DNA of 64,000 nucleotides from contig NZ_RCOG02000032.1 in assembly GCF_009663685.2 (NCBI RefSeq), positions 373,382-437,381 on the forward strand, written 5' to 3'. The position numbers were made by a program, and so were the translations under genes. Each line of letters opens with the position of its first letter. Position 1 is the first letter of the stretch. The notes under the pieces are model-generated. The model did no database searches and was not told where the DNA came from. It worked only from the letters and a program-made list of their open reading frames with translations. Origin of the DNA: Cupriavidus sp. U2 (lineage in GTDB: Bacteria; Pseudomonadota; Gammaproteobacteria; Burkholderiales; Burkholderiaceae). This document shows, in pieces, positions 1 through 8,400 of the stretch.

Positions 1-238
1 GGCGCGCCGGTCGCGGGGCGCCGCCCTGGCGCGGCGGACGGGGCTGACGCGGCTGAGCCGGCTTCTGCGACGGTTGTGACGGTTGTTGTGGCCGCTGTTG
101 TGGCGGCCGTTGCTGCGCCTGTTTCGGGGGGCGAGCACCAGCGCCCGCGTCGCGCGGAGCGGGGTTCTGGCTGGCCTGGGCGGAGGTAGCCTCGGCGGGG
201 TTGGCCGGGGCAGGCTTGGCGGGGCGTTGTGCTGACAT
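1..238 (-). CDS. hrpA: N-terminal part of a probable ATP-dependent RNA helicase HrpA (runs off the window)
   Basis: An open frame reads leftward from ATG at 238-236 to the window edge without a stop, giving 79 codons. The peptide starts MSAQRPAKPAPANPAE and is extremely rich in Gln, Pro, Ala and Arg, a disordered basic tail with no recognisable domain. The helicase identity is inferred from context: in Cupriavidus/Ralstonia genomes a DEAH-box helicase HrpA is commonly divergent from argA, and such helicases there often carry Q/P-rich N-terminal tails. No helicase motif lies inside the window. The start is only 9 nt from a -10-like hexamer on this strand, so the mRNA may be nearly leaderless. 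Any other protein with a low-complexity N-terminus remains possible. Confidence 0.5.
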   Translation of the reverse strand, partial: MSAQRPAKPAPANPAEATSAQASQNPAPRDAGAGARPPKQAQQRPPQQRPQQPSQPSQKPAQPRQPRPPRQGGAPRPAR

Positions 239-246
239 TGGCCGGG

Positions 247-254
247 ATTATAAT
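247..254. promoter_or_regulatory. Shared palindromic -10 element of the divergent hrpA/argA promoters
   Basis: ATTATAAT is its own reverse complement, so it holds a perfect TATAAT on each strand: 249-254 on plus and 252-247 on minus. On the plus strand TTGTGC at 227-232 lies 16 nt upstream as a possible -35. The argA ATG (262) begins 8 nt after the plus hexamer and the minus-strand ATG (238) begins 9 nt after the minus hexamer. Both transcripts would start at or next to their first codon. Confidence 0.5.
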
Positions 255-261
255 CCGCCGC

Positions 262-1722
262 ATGAACGCCAGAACCGACTCCCCGCAGCAGGACCCAGAT
301 CCTGCCGACCCGCCCTCGCCCGCCGATCCGTCGACTGTCCCGATGACCACTGCCGAGCCCGCCACGCCCATCCCGTCAGCGTCGGCCGGCGCCGATCTGG
401 CCGAGGCCAGCGGCCCCGACCAGCAGCAGTTCGTCGACTGGCTGCGCGCCGTCGCCCCGTACATCCACACGTTCCGCGGCAAGACCTTCGTGATCGCCTT
501 CAGCGGCGAACTGGTCAAGGCCGGCGTGCTCAACGCACTGGTCAACGACGTGGCGCTGCTGCACGCCATGGGCATGCACGTGGTGCTGGTCTTCGGCTCG
601 CGCCCCCAGGTGGAAGAGCAGCTGGGCCTGCGCAACGTGCAGTCGCAGTTTGCCGATGGCGTGCGGATTACCGACAACGCCGCGCTCGAATGCGCCAAGG
701 AAGCGGCCGGCGAACTGCGTCTGGACATCGAGGCGGCCTTCAGCCAGGGCCTGCCCAATACCCCGATGGCCGGCGCCCAGCTGTCGGTTGTGTCCGGCAA
801 CTTCATCACGGCACGGCCGGTCGGCATCGTCAACGGCGTGGATTACCAGCACACGGGGCTGGTGCGCAAGATCGACGACGAGTCGATGCGCATGTCGCTG
901 TCGCACGGCAAGATCGTGCTGCTGTCGCCGCTGGGCTTCTCGCCGACAGGCCAGGCGTTCAACCTGTCGATGGAAGACGTGGCCAGCGCCACGGCCAGCG
1001 CGCTCAAGGCCGACAAGCTGATCTTCATCACCGAGGTGCCGGGCGTGCCCGACGCCGTGGGCAAGCTGATGAAGGAAATGTCGCTGCGCACCGCCGTGGA
1101 GCGGCTGCAGAACAACCACCTGCCGCCCGACGTGGCCTACTACCTGGAGCATCTGGTCAAGGCGCTCAAGGGCGGCGTGCCCCGCGCCCACCTGGTCCCG
1201 TTCGACATGGACGGCTCCGTGCTGCTGGAGCTGTTCCTGCATGATGGCGTGGGCACGATGGTGTCCGATACCGACCTGGAAAGCCTGCGCGAAGCCACCC
1301 TCGACGACGTGGGCGGCATCCTGCAGCTGATCGCGCCGCTGGAGGCCGACGGCACGCTGGTGCCACGCGGGCGTCACCTGATCGAGCGCGACATCGACAA
1401 GTTCTCGGTGATCGAGCACGACAATGTGCTGTTCGGCTGTGCCGCGCTGTATGCGTTCCCACGCGAGAACATGGGCGAGATGGCCTGCCTGACCGTATCG
1501 GCCGAGGCCCAGGGCACCGGCGACGGCGAGCGCCTGCTCAAGCGCATCGAACGCCGCGCCCGCTCGCTGGGCCTGGACCGCCTGTTCGTGCTCACCACGC
1601 GCACCGAGCACTGGTTCCTCAAGCGCGGTTTCGTGCACGCCACCGTGGACGACCTGCCGGAAGACAAGCGCAAGCTCTACAACTGGCAGCGCAAGTCGAT
1701 GGTGCTGATGAAGAAGCTGTAA
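262..1722 (+). CDS. argA: N-acetylglutamate synthase (amino-acid acetyltransferase)
   Basis: It transfers an acetyl group from acetyl-CoA to L-glutamate, the first step of arginine biosynthesis, in the cytoplasm. The 486-residue protein has an amino-acid-kinase-like N-terminal domain (about residues 65-300, with FVIAFSGELV and VLVFGSRPQVEEQ) that in ArgA senses arginine. A C-terminal GNAT domain follows, with the acetyl-CoA loop AQGTGDGERLL near residue 416 and the terminal segment EHWFLKRGF. About 55 N-terminal residues are Pro/Ala-rich and disordered, making it longer than E. coli ArgA (443 aa). I chose ATG 262 because it follows a TATAAT. A GTG at 229 would lie upstream of that -10, and ATG 343 is an alternative. 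No Shine-Dalgarno is visible at 262. Confidence 0.93.
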   Translation: MNARTDSPQQDPDPADPPSPADPSTVPMTTAEPATPIPSASAGADLAEASGPDQQQFVDWLRAVAPYIHTFRGKTFVIAFSGELVKAGVLNALVNDVALLHAMGMHVVLVFGSRPQVEEQLGLRNVQSQFADGVRITDNAALECAKEAAGELRLDIEAAFSQGLPNTPMAGAQLSVVSGNFITARPVGIVNGVDYQHTGLVRKIDDESMRMSLSHGKIVLLSPLGFSPTGQAFNLSMEDVASATASALKADKLIFITEVPGVPDAVGKLMKEMSLRTAVERLQNNHLPPDVAYYLEHLVKALKGGVPRAHLVPFDMDGSVLLELFLHDGVGTMVSDTDLESLREATLDDVGGILQLIAPLEADGTLVPRGRHLIERDIDKFSVIEHDNVLFGCAALYAFPRENMGEMACLTVSAEAQGTGDGERLLKRIERRARSLGLDRLFVLTTRTEHWFLKRGFVHATVDDLPEDKRKLYNWQRKSMVLMKKL

Positions 1723-1831
1723 CCCCGCAACGTCCGCAAAGACAACAGCCGCCGCAGGGGCATGGGCGACCGGCCCGGCCCCGGCGGCCCGGCTTGGCTA
1801 CAATAGCGGCCACACGAAAAAGGAGTCCCTC

Positions 1832-2107
1832 ATGGCCCGCATGGTCCATTGCGTCAAACTGAACAAGGAAGCCGAAGGCCTCGACTTCCCGCCGCTGCCG
1901 GGCGACCTCGGCAAGAAGATCTGGCAGAGCGTGTCGAAGGAAGCCTGGGCTGGCTGGCTCAAGCACCAGACCATGCTGATCAACGAGAACCGTCTGAACA
2001 TGGCCGACGTCCGCGCGCGCCAGTACCTGCTCAAGCAGACCGAGAAGTACTTCTTCGGCGAAGGCGCCGACCAGGCCGCCGGCTACGTGCCGCCGCCTTC
2101 GGCGTAA
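1832..2107 (+). CDS. yggX: Probable Fe(II)-trafficking / oxidative damage protection protein
   Basis: A 91-residue protein of the YggX family, which protects iron-sulfur clusters and is proposed to shuttle ferrous iron. The family signature is clear: it begins MARMVHCVKLNKEAEGL, with the conserved Cys7 in VHCVKL. The core FPPLPGDLGKKIW and the QTMLINE segment match the usual length of about 90 residues. The ribosome binding site AAGGAG lies about 8 nt before the ATG. A TACAAT at 1799-1804 may be the -10, without a good -35. It stands alone between argA (109 nt upstream) and a long non-coding stretch. Confidence 0.93.
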   Translation: MARMVHCVKLNKEAEGLDFPPLPGDLGKKIWQSVSKEAWAGWLKHQTMLINENRLNMADVRARQYLLKQTEKYFFGEGADQAAGYVPPPSA

Positions 2108-2184
2108 CCGTACGGCGCCCGCGCACACCGGGCCCGCCCGCCGCCCCGCCTGCCTCTGCCTGACCGTCAGCACCAGGGATGCCA

Positions 2185-2234
2185 TTGCCGCACGCCGCGC
2201 CGGACCCCTCGGGGCCGGACGTGCCGTGCGGCAA
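2185..2234. repeat. Nested inverted repeat downstream of yggX
   Basis: The outer 10-bp arms TTGCCGCACG (2185-2194) and CGTGCGGCAA (2225-2234) pair perfectly. Inside, CCGG-A-CCCC (2200-2208) pairs with GGGGCCGG (2211-2218) around a 2-nt turn. No T-run follows on either strand, so this is a strong RNA hairpin or cruciform rather than a textbook intrinsic terminator. It begins 78 nt after the yggX stop. Confidence 0.6.
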
Positions 2235-2467
2235 ATCCATTCTCAGCCCGGTACCTTGCCGCCTATCCTGCGCTGACGCCTGCGCACGGTGCCGTTCTCG
2301 GAAGACCCGTACGGAGAAAGCCAGCCCGCCAACACGGTACGCAGGCCGCGCCGCCGCCGCGCGGGACGCTGGTGCGGCAGCCACGGCGCCGCCAGGCTCG
2401 TGCGCTAGCCGTCCGAGGCCATGGCAGGGCGGGCGCCGGGCACCCGTTTCTGCTTGATGCATCCGAT

Positions 2468-2481
2468 TTGATCTAAATCAT
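2468..2481 (+). promoter_or_regulatory. FNR/ANR/DNR-type binding site upstream of narK1
   Basis: TTGAT-CTAA-ATCAT matches the FNR consensus TTGAT-N4-ATCAA at nine of ten positions. It is the only good copy seen in the upstream region and precedes the nitrate respiration genes, as expected for oxygen-responsive activation. The predicted start for a class II promoter would be near 2516, where I see only a weak -10. Assignment to FNR, ANR or a nitric-oxide-responsive paralogue cannot be made from the box. Confidence 0.75.
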
Positions 2482-2699
2482 GGACCTGTCGCAGCGAGCC
2501 TGGTTGCCGCCATGCAGGCCACTGGCACCAGGCCTGCTGTAACCGCTGCCCCACGCGGCTTTCCGGCGGGCATACGCCGAAAGAACTAGTACGCACGGCA
2601 TAGCCCCGCCCGCTTCCGGCTGTACGGCCGGCGAATGTTCCGCGCAGACCCGCAGGCCTACTCTGGCATCACTCCTCAAAGTGACTCCGGAACCCGGCC

Positions 2700-4010
2700 A
2701 TGCCCACCGCACCCCACTGCTCCCAACCCTCGGAAACCGTACCGCCAGGCGCCTGGACCACGCTCTGGTCCAGCACGTTCGCGTTCACCATCTGCTTTGC
2801 CGTCTGGATGATGTTCGCGGTGCTCGGCATCCCGCTCAAGAACGAACTCGGCCTCAACGACACGGAATTCGGCCTGCTGGCCGCCGCCCCGGTGCTCAGT
2901 GGCTCGCTGATCCGCGTACCGCTGGGCATCTGGACCGACCGCTACGGCGGCCGCGTGGTGTTCTTCGTCCTGATGCTGCTGACGGTGATCCCGATCTGGC
3001 TGATTTCCTATGTCCACACGCTGTGGCAGTTGCTGGTGCTGGGGCTGTTCGTCGGGCTGGCCGGCGGCTCGTTCTCGGTGGGTACGCCGTACGTGGCCCG
3101 CTGGTTCCCGCGCTCGCGCCAGGGGCTGGCGATGGGCATCTTCGGGGCCGGCAACTCGGGCGCCGCGCTGACCAAGTTCGTGGCCCCGGCGTTGATCCTG
3201 GCCGCCGGCACGTGGGAAATCGTGCCCAAGGTCTACTCGGTGGCGATGCTGGTCACGGCCATCGTATTTTTCCTGTTTTCGCGCAGCAACCCGGCCCACC
3301 GTTCCACATCGGCCACGAGCTTTCGCGCCCAGCTGGCCGTGATGCGCGACCCGCGCGTGTGGCGCTACTCGCAGTACTACTCGGTGGTGTTCGGGGGCTA
3401 CGTGGGCCTGTCGCTGTGGATGACCAAGTACTACATCGGCGAATACGGCTTCGACATCAAGACCGCCGCCTTCCTGGCTGCCTGCTTCTCGCTGCCCGGC
3501 GGCGTGCTGCGCGCGATCGGCGGCTGGATCTCTGACCGCTACGGCGCCCATCGCACCACGTGGTGGGTGATGTGGATCAGCTGGGTGGGCTTCTTCCTGC
3601 TGAGCTACCCGAAGACCGACTTCGTGATCCACACGGTCACCGGCCCGCAGAGCTTCCAGATCGCCCTGACGCCCACGCTGTTCACGATCCTGATGTTCGT
3701 GGTCGGCATCGCCTTCGCCATCGGCAAGGCCTCGGTCTTCAAGTTCATCTCCAACGACTTCACGCACAACATCGGCGCGGTGTCGGGCGTAGTGGGCCTG
3801 GCCGGCGGCCTGGGCGGCTTCATCCTGCCGATCCTGTTCGGCGCGCTGGCCGACCTGACCGGCATCCGCAGCAGCTGCTTCATGCTGATGTACGGCACGG
3901 TCTGCGTGAGCCTGGTCTGGATGCACTACAGCCACCGCGCGGAGCAGTTGCGTGCGCGGGGCCTGTCCGGGGCATCCGCCGCCCTGGACCCGTCCACGCA
4001 GACTGCCTGA
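2700..4010 (+). CDS. narK1: NarK1-type nitrate transporter (MFS)
   Basis: A 436-residue major facilitator protein with about 12 membrane segments that moves nitrate across the inner membrane for NarG. The nitrate/nitrite porter signatures are present: LAGGSFSVGTPYVARWFP (first motif) and VVGLAGGLGGFILPILFG (second). The two substrate-binding arginines occur in SGSLIRVPLGIW and PGGVLRAIGGWISD. NarK1 proteins are known as nitrate/proton symporters. It is followed after 34 nt by narK2, so the pair forms two separate proteins, unlike the fused NarK of Paracoccus. The ribosome binding site is weak (CCGGAACCCGGCC before the ATG). Confidence 0.93.
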   Translation: MPTAPHCSQPSETVPPGAWTTLWSSTFAFTICFAVWMMFAVLGIPLKNELGLNDTEFGLLAAAPVLSGSLIRVPLGIWTDRYGGRVVFFVLMLLTVIPIWLISYVHTLWQLLVLGLFVGLAGGSFSVGTPYVARWFPRSRQGLAMGIFGAGNSGAALTKFVAPALILAAGTWEIVPKVYSVAMLVTAIVFFLFSRSNPAHRSTSATSFRAQLAVMRDPRVWRYSQYYSVVFGGYVGLSLWMTKYYIGEYGFDIKTAAFLAACFSLPGGVLRAIGGWISDRYGAHRTTWWVMWISWVGFFLLSYPKTDFVIHTVTGPQSFQIALTPTLFTILMFVVGIAFAIGKASVFKFISNDFTHNIGAVSGVVGLAGGLGGFILPILFGALADLTGIRSSCFMLMYGTVCVSLVWMHYSHRAEQLRARGLSGASAALDPSTQTA

Positions 4011-4044
4011 TCCGCGATTTCCCCACATTCCTATTTCGCACACC

Positions 4045-5430
4045 ATGACCAGTACCGTACTGACCCGCTGGGAGCCCGAGAACGCCGCGTTCTGGCGCGA
4101 CCGCGGCGAACGCATCGCCTACCGTAATCTCTGGATCTCGATTCCCGCCCTGATGCTGGCCTTCGTGATCTGGATGCTGTGGAGCGTGGTGGCCGTCAAC
4201 CTTGACCGCGCCGGCTTCCAGTTCACCAAGAACCAGCTGTTCTGGCTGACCGCGCTGCCCGCCCTGTCCGGTGCCACGCTGCGCATCTTCTATTCGTTCC
4301 TGGTGCCGGTGTTCGGCGGCCGCCGCTTCACGGCAATCTCCACCGCGCTGCTGCTGATTCCGGCGCTGGGCATGGGCTTTGCGCTGCGCGACCCTTCGAC
4401 CAGCTACCCGATGCTGCTGGTGCTGGCCCTGCTGTGCGGGCTGGGCGGCGCCAACTTCAGTTCGTCGATGGCCAATATCAGCTTCTTCTTCCCGAAGGCG
4501 AAGAAGGGGCTGGCCACCGGGCTCAACGCCGGCATCGGCAACCTCGGCGTGTCCGTGGTGCAGTTCGTCACGCCGCTGGTGGTGTCGGTGGCCGTGTTCG
4601 GCGCGCTCGGCGGCGAACCGCAGAACTACCAGGCCGGCGGCGCCACGCAAAGCCTCTGGCTGCAGAACGCGGGCTTTATCTGGGTGCCGTTCATCGTGGC
4701 GGCATCGGTGGCCGCGTGGTTCGGCATGAACGACATTGCCGATGCGCGCGCGTCGTTCGCGGAACAGGCCGTGATCTTCCGGCGCCAGCACAACTGGCTG
4801 ATGTGCTGGCTCTATATCGGCACGTTCGGCTCGTTCATCGGCTTCTCGGCCGGACTGGCGCTGCTGACCAAATCACAATTTCCAGGCATCAACCCCACGG
4901 CCTATGCCTTCCTGGGCCCGCTGGTCGGCGCCCTGACCCGCCCGGTGGGCGGCTGGATCTCTGACAAGCTTGGCGGTGCGCGGGTCACGCTCTGGACCTT
5001 CATCGGCATGATCGCGGCCGTCTGCGCCGTGCTGTCCGCTCTGCCCCATGACGGACAGGCGGGCAACTTCCAGGCCTTCCTGGCCGCGTTCATCGTGCTG
5101 TTCGCCCTGACCGGCATCGGCAACGGCTCCACGTTCCGCATGATCCCGGTGATCTTCCTGACCGAGCGCCAGCGCGACGCCGCCGGCAAGGGCGACGCCG
5201 CGCAGAAGCAGGCCCAGCAGGACGCCGGCAAGGAATCGGCCGCCGTGCTGGGCTTCTCGGGCGCGATCGGTGCCTATGGCGGTTTCTTTATTCCGAAGAG
5301 CTTCGGCACGTCGCTGGAACTGACGGGCTCGCCCGATGCCGCGCTCTACGGCTTCATCGCCTTCTATCTGAGTTGTGTACTGGTGACCTGGTGGTACTAC
5401 GCACGCCGGAACGCCCCCATGCCCTGCTGA
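4045..5430 (+). CDS. narK2: NarK2-type nitrate/nitrite antiporter (MFS)
   Basis: A 461-residue MFS porter of the NarK2 subgroup, whose members exchange external nitrate for internal nitrite. Recognisable parts are SGATLRIFYSFLVPVFGGRR, the first nitrate motif GANFSSSMANISFFFP, TRPVGGWISDKLGG, and the second motif FSGAIGAYGGFFIPKSFG near the C-terminus. A cytoplasmic loop around residues 370-400 is rich in Lys, Gln and Ala. ATG 4045 was chosen because the frame upstream reads through narK1 and the protein begins MTSTVLTRWEPEN. It sits between narK1 and narG (40 nt ahead of narG), consistent with one transcript. Confidence 0.93.
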   Translation: MTSTVLTRWEPENAAFWRDRGERIAYRNLWISIPALMLAFVIWMLWSVVAVNLDRAGFQFTKNQLFWLTALPALSGATLRIFYSFLVPVFGGRRFTAISTALLLIPALGMGFALRDPSTSYPMLLVLALLCGLGGANFSSSMANISFFFPKAKKGLATGLNAGIGNLGVSVVQFVTPLVVSVAVFGALGGEPQNYQAGGATQSLWLQNAGFIWVPFIVAASVAAWFGMNDIADARASFAEQAVIFRRQHNWLMCWLYIGTFGSFIGFSAGLALLTKSQFPGINPTAYAFLGPLVGALTRPVGGWISDKLGGARVTLWTFIGMIAAVCAVLSALPHDGQAGNFQAFLAAFIVLFALTGIGNGSTFRMIPVIFLTERQRDAAGKGDAAQKQAQQDAGKESAAVLGFSGAIGAYGGFFIPKSFGTSLELTGSPDAALYGFIAFYLSCVLVTWWYYARRNAPMPC

Positions 5431-5470
5431 GGCGGCATCACCCACAAAAAGCAAGCGGAGAACATAAGAA

Positions 5471-8400
5471 ATGTCTCATTTTCTGGATCGACTGAAGTTC
5501 CTGTCGCGCGTGAAGTCCACGTACGCGGACGGGCATGGTGCGGTGGTCAACGAAGACCGCACGTGGGAAAACAGCTACCGCAGCCGTTGGCAGCACGACA
5601 AGATCGTGCGATCGACGCACGGCGTGAACTGCACGGGCTCGTGTTCGTGGAAGGTGTACGTCAAGAACGGCCTGATCACCTGGGAAACCCAGCAGACCGA
5701 CTACCCGCGCACCCGTCCCGACCTGCCCAACCACGAACCCCGTGGCTGCCCGCGCGGCGCGTCGTACAGCTGGTACGTCTATTCGGCGCAGCGCGTGAAG
5801 TATCCGATGATCCGAGGCCGCCTGATGGAGATGTGGCGCGAGGCGCGCAAGACCATGGACCCGATCGCCGCGTGGGCATCGATCAGCCAGGACCCCGGGA
5901 AGGCCGCGCGCTACAAGAGCGTGCGCGGCCAGGGCGGCTTTGTGCGGGCGGACTGGGATACGGCCACGGAGATGATCGCCGCCGCCAACGCCTTCACGGT
6001 CAAGCAATACGGCCCGGATCGGGTCATCGGATTTTCGCCAATTCCGGCCATGTCGATGGTTTCGTACGCGGCCGGGGCGCGCTACCTGAGCCTGCTCGGC
6101 GGAGCCTGCCTGTCGTTCTATGACTGGTATTGCGACCTGCCGCCCGCCAGCCCGCAGATCTGGGGCGAGCAGACCGACGTGCCCGAATCGGCCGACTGGT
6201 ACAACAGCACCTACCTGATGGTCTGGGGCTCGAACGTGCCGCAGACGCGTACCCCTGACGCGCACTTCTATACCGAAGTCCGCTACAAGGGCACCAAGAC
6301 CGTCGCCGTGTCATCGGATTTCGGCGAAATGGTGAAGTTCGGCGACATCTGGCTGGCGCCAAAGCAAGGCACCGATGCCGCGCTGGCGATGGCCATGGGC
6401 CACGTGGTGCTCAAGGAATTCCACGCCACCGGCAAGTCATCGTATTTCCGCGATTACGTGAAGCAGTACACCGACATGCCGATGCTGGTGCTGCTGCGCG
6501 ACCAGGACGGCACGCTGGTGCCCGACCACTTCCTGCGTGCCTCCCACCTGGACGGCAACCTGGACCAGGCCAACCATCCGGAATGGAAAACGCTGGTGAT
6601 CGACCAGGCCAGCGGCGGGATCGTGGCGCCCAACGGCTCGATCGGCTTCCGCTGGGGCGAGGCCGCCCATGACGACGGCGCCAGGGTGGGACGCTGGAAC
6701 CTGGAAATGAAGGATGGCGGCAGCGGCCGGGACATCGACCCTCGCCTGTCGCTGATTGGTGTCGAGGACGAAGTGGCCGAGGTGGGCTTCCCCTACTTTG
6801 GCGGCGAGCACGACGCGCTGCTGCGCCGTCGCGTGCCGGTGCGCCGGCTGACACTGGCCGATGGCACCGTGGCGCGTGTGGCCACCGTCTACGACCTGCA
6901 GATGGCCAACTACGGCGTCGACCAGGGCCTGGGCGGCCCCAACGTGGCCACGTCGTTCGACGACGACGTGCCCTACACGCCGGCCTGGCAGGAAAAGCAC
7001 ACCACCGTGCCGCGCCACCTGGTGATCCAGGTGGCCCGCGAGTTCGCCGACAACGCGGATCGCACACATGGCAAGAGCATGGTGATCGTCGGCGCGGCGC
7101 TGAACCACTGGTACCACAACGACATGATCTACCGCGGCATCATCAACCTGCTGATGATGTGCGGTTGCGTGGGCCAGAGCGGTGGCGGCTGGGCCCACTA
7201 CGTCGGCCAGGAAAAGCTGCGTCCGCAATTCGGCTGGGCGCCGCTGGCCTTCGGCTCCGACTGGTCGCGCCCGCCGCGCCAGATGAACGGCACATCGTTC
7301 TTCTACAACCACACGAGCCAGTGGCGCCACGAGAAGCTTGGCGTGGACGAGATCCTGGCGCCGACCGCCGACCACAGGCGGTACCACAACCTGTCGCTGC
7401 TGGACCTGAACGCCAAGTCCGAGCGCATGGGCTGGCTGCCGTCGGCGCCGCAGCTCGGCCGCAACCCGCTGGACGTGGTGGCCGACGCCCGCGCGGCCGG
7501 CAAGGATCCGGTCGCACACACCGTCGAACAGCTCAAGTCCGGTGCGCTGCAGTTTGCCTGCGACGACCCCGACAACCCGGCCAACTTCCCACGCAACATG
7601 TTCGTATGGCGCTCGAATATCCTGGGCAGCTCGGGCAAGGGCCACGAATACTTCCTCAAGTACCTGCTTGGCACGCAAAACGCGGTGTTCGGCGACGAGA
7701 ACGACGCGATCAAGCCGGGCGAGGTCAAGGTGCGCCCGGCCGCGGAGGGCAAGCTCGACCTGCTGACCGTGCTCGACTTCCGCATGAGCACCACCTGCCT
7801 GTACGGCGACATCGTGCTGCCCACGGCCACCTGGTACGAAAAGGACGACCTGAACACGTCGGACATGCACCCGTTCATCCACCCGCTGTCCGAAGCCGTG
7901 CAGCCGCTGTGGGAAAGCAAGACCGACTGGGAAATCTACAAGGCCATCGCCAAAAAGTTCAGCGAGATTGCCGGCCCGTACCTGGGCACGCGCGAGGATC
8001 TGGTCTGCACGCCGCTGCTGCACGACACCCCGGGCGAACTGGGCCAGCCGTTCGAGCCGAAGGACTGGAAGCATGGCGAGTGCGACCTGATCCCGGGCAA
8101 GACCGCTCCGTCGATGACGGTGGTCGAACGCAACTACGCCGACATCTACAAGAAGTTCACGTCGGTCGGGCCGCTGCTGGACAAGCTGGGCAACGGCGGC
8201 AAGGGCATCAACTGGGATACGAAGCACGAGGTCCACGAGATCGGCCACCTGAGCAAGACCGTGACCGAGCCGGGCGTCAGCCACGGCCGTCCGAGGCTGG
8301 AAACGGCCATCGACGCCGCCGAGATGATCCTGACCTTTGCCCCGGAAACCAACGGCCACGTGGCCGTGAAGGCCTGGGACGCGCTGTCGAAGATCACCGG

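Larger units (their letters stand above)
2108..2699. other. Gene-free spacer between yggX and the nar genes
   Basis: No convincing coding frame is seen in these 592 bases. The stretch holds a strong nested dyad (2185-2234), which may end the yggX transcript, and an FNR/ANR-type box (2468-2481). Between the box and narK1 lie about 220 bases with no recognisable NarL heptamer pair. If the box activates a class II promoter, narK1 would have a leader of about 185 nt. Confidence 0.6.

Noticed and set aside
2179..2462. Small overlapping frames in the yggX-narK1 spacer
   Set aside because: They occur on both strands at once with Arg/Pro/Ala-rich composition, lack ribosome binding sites and match no family.
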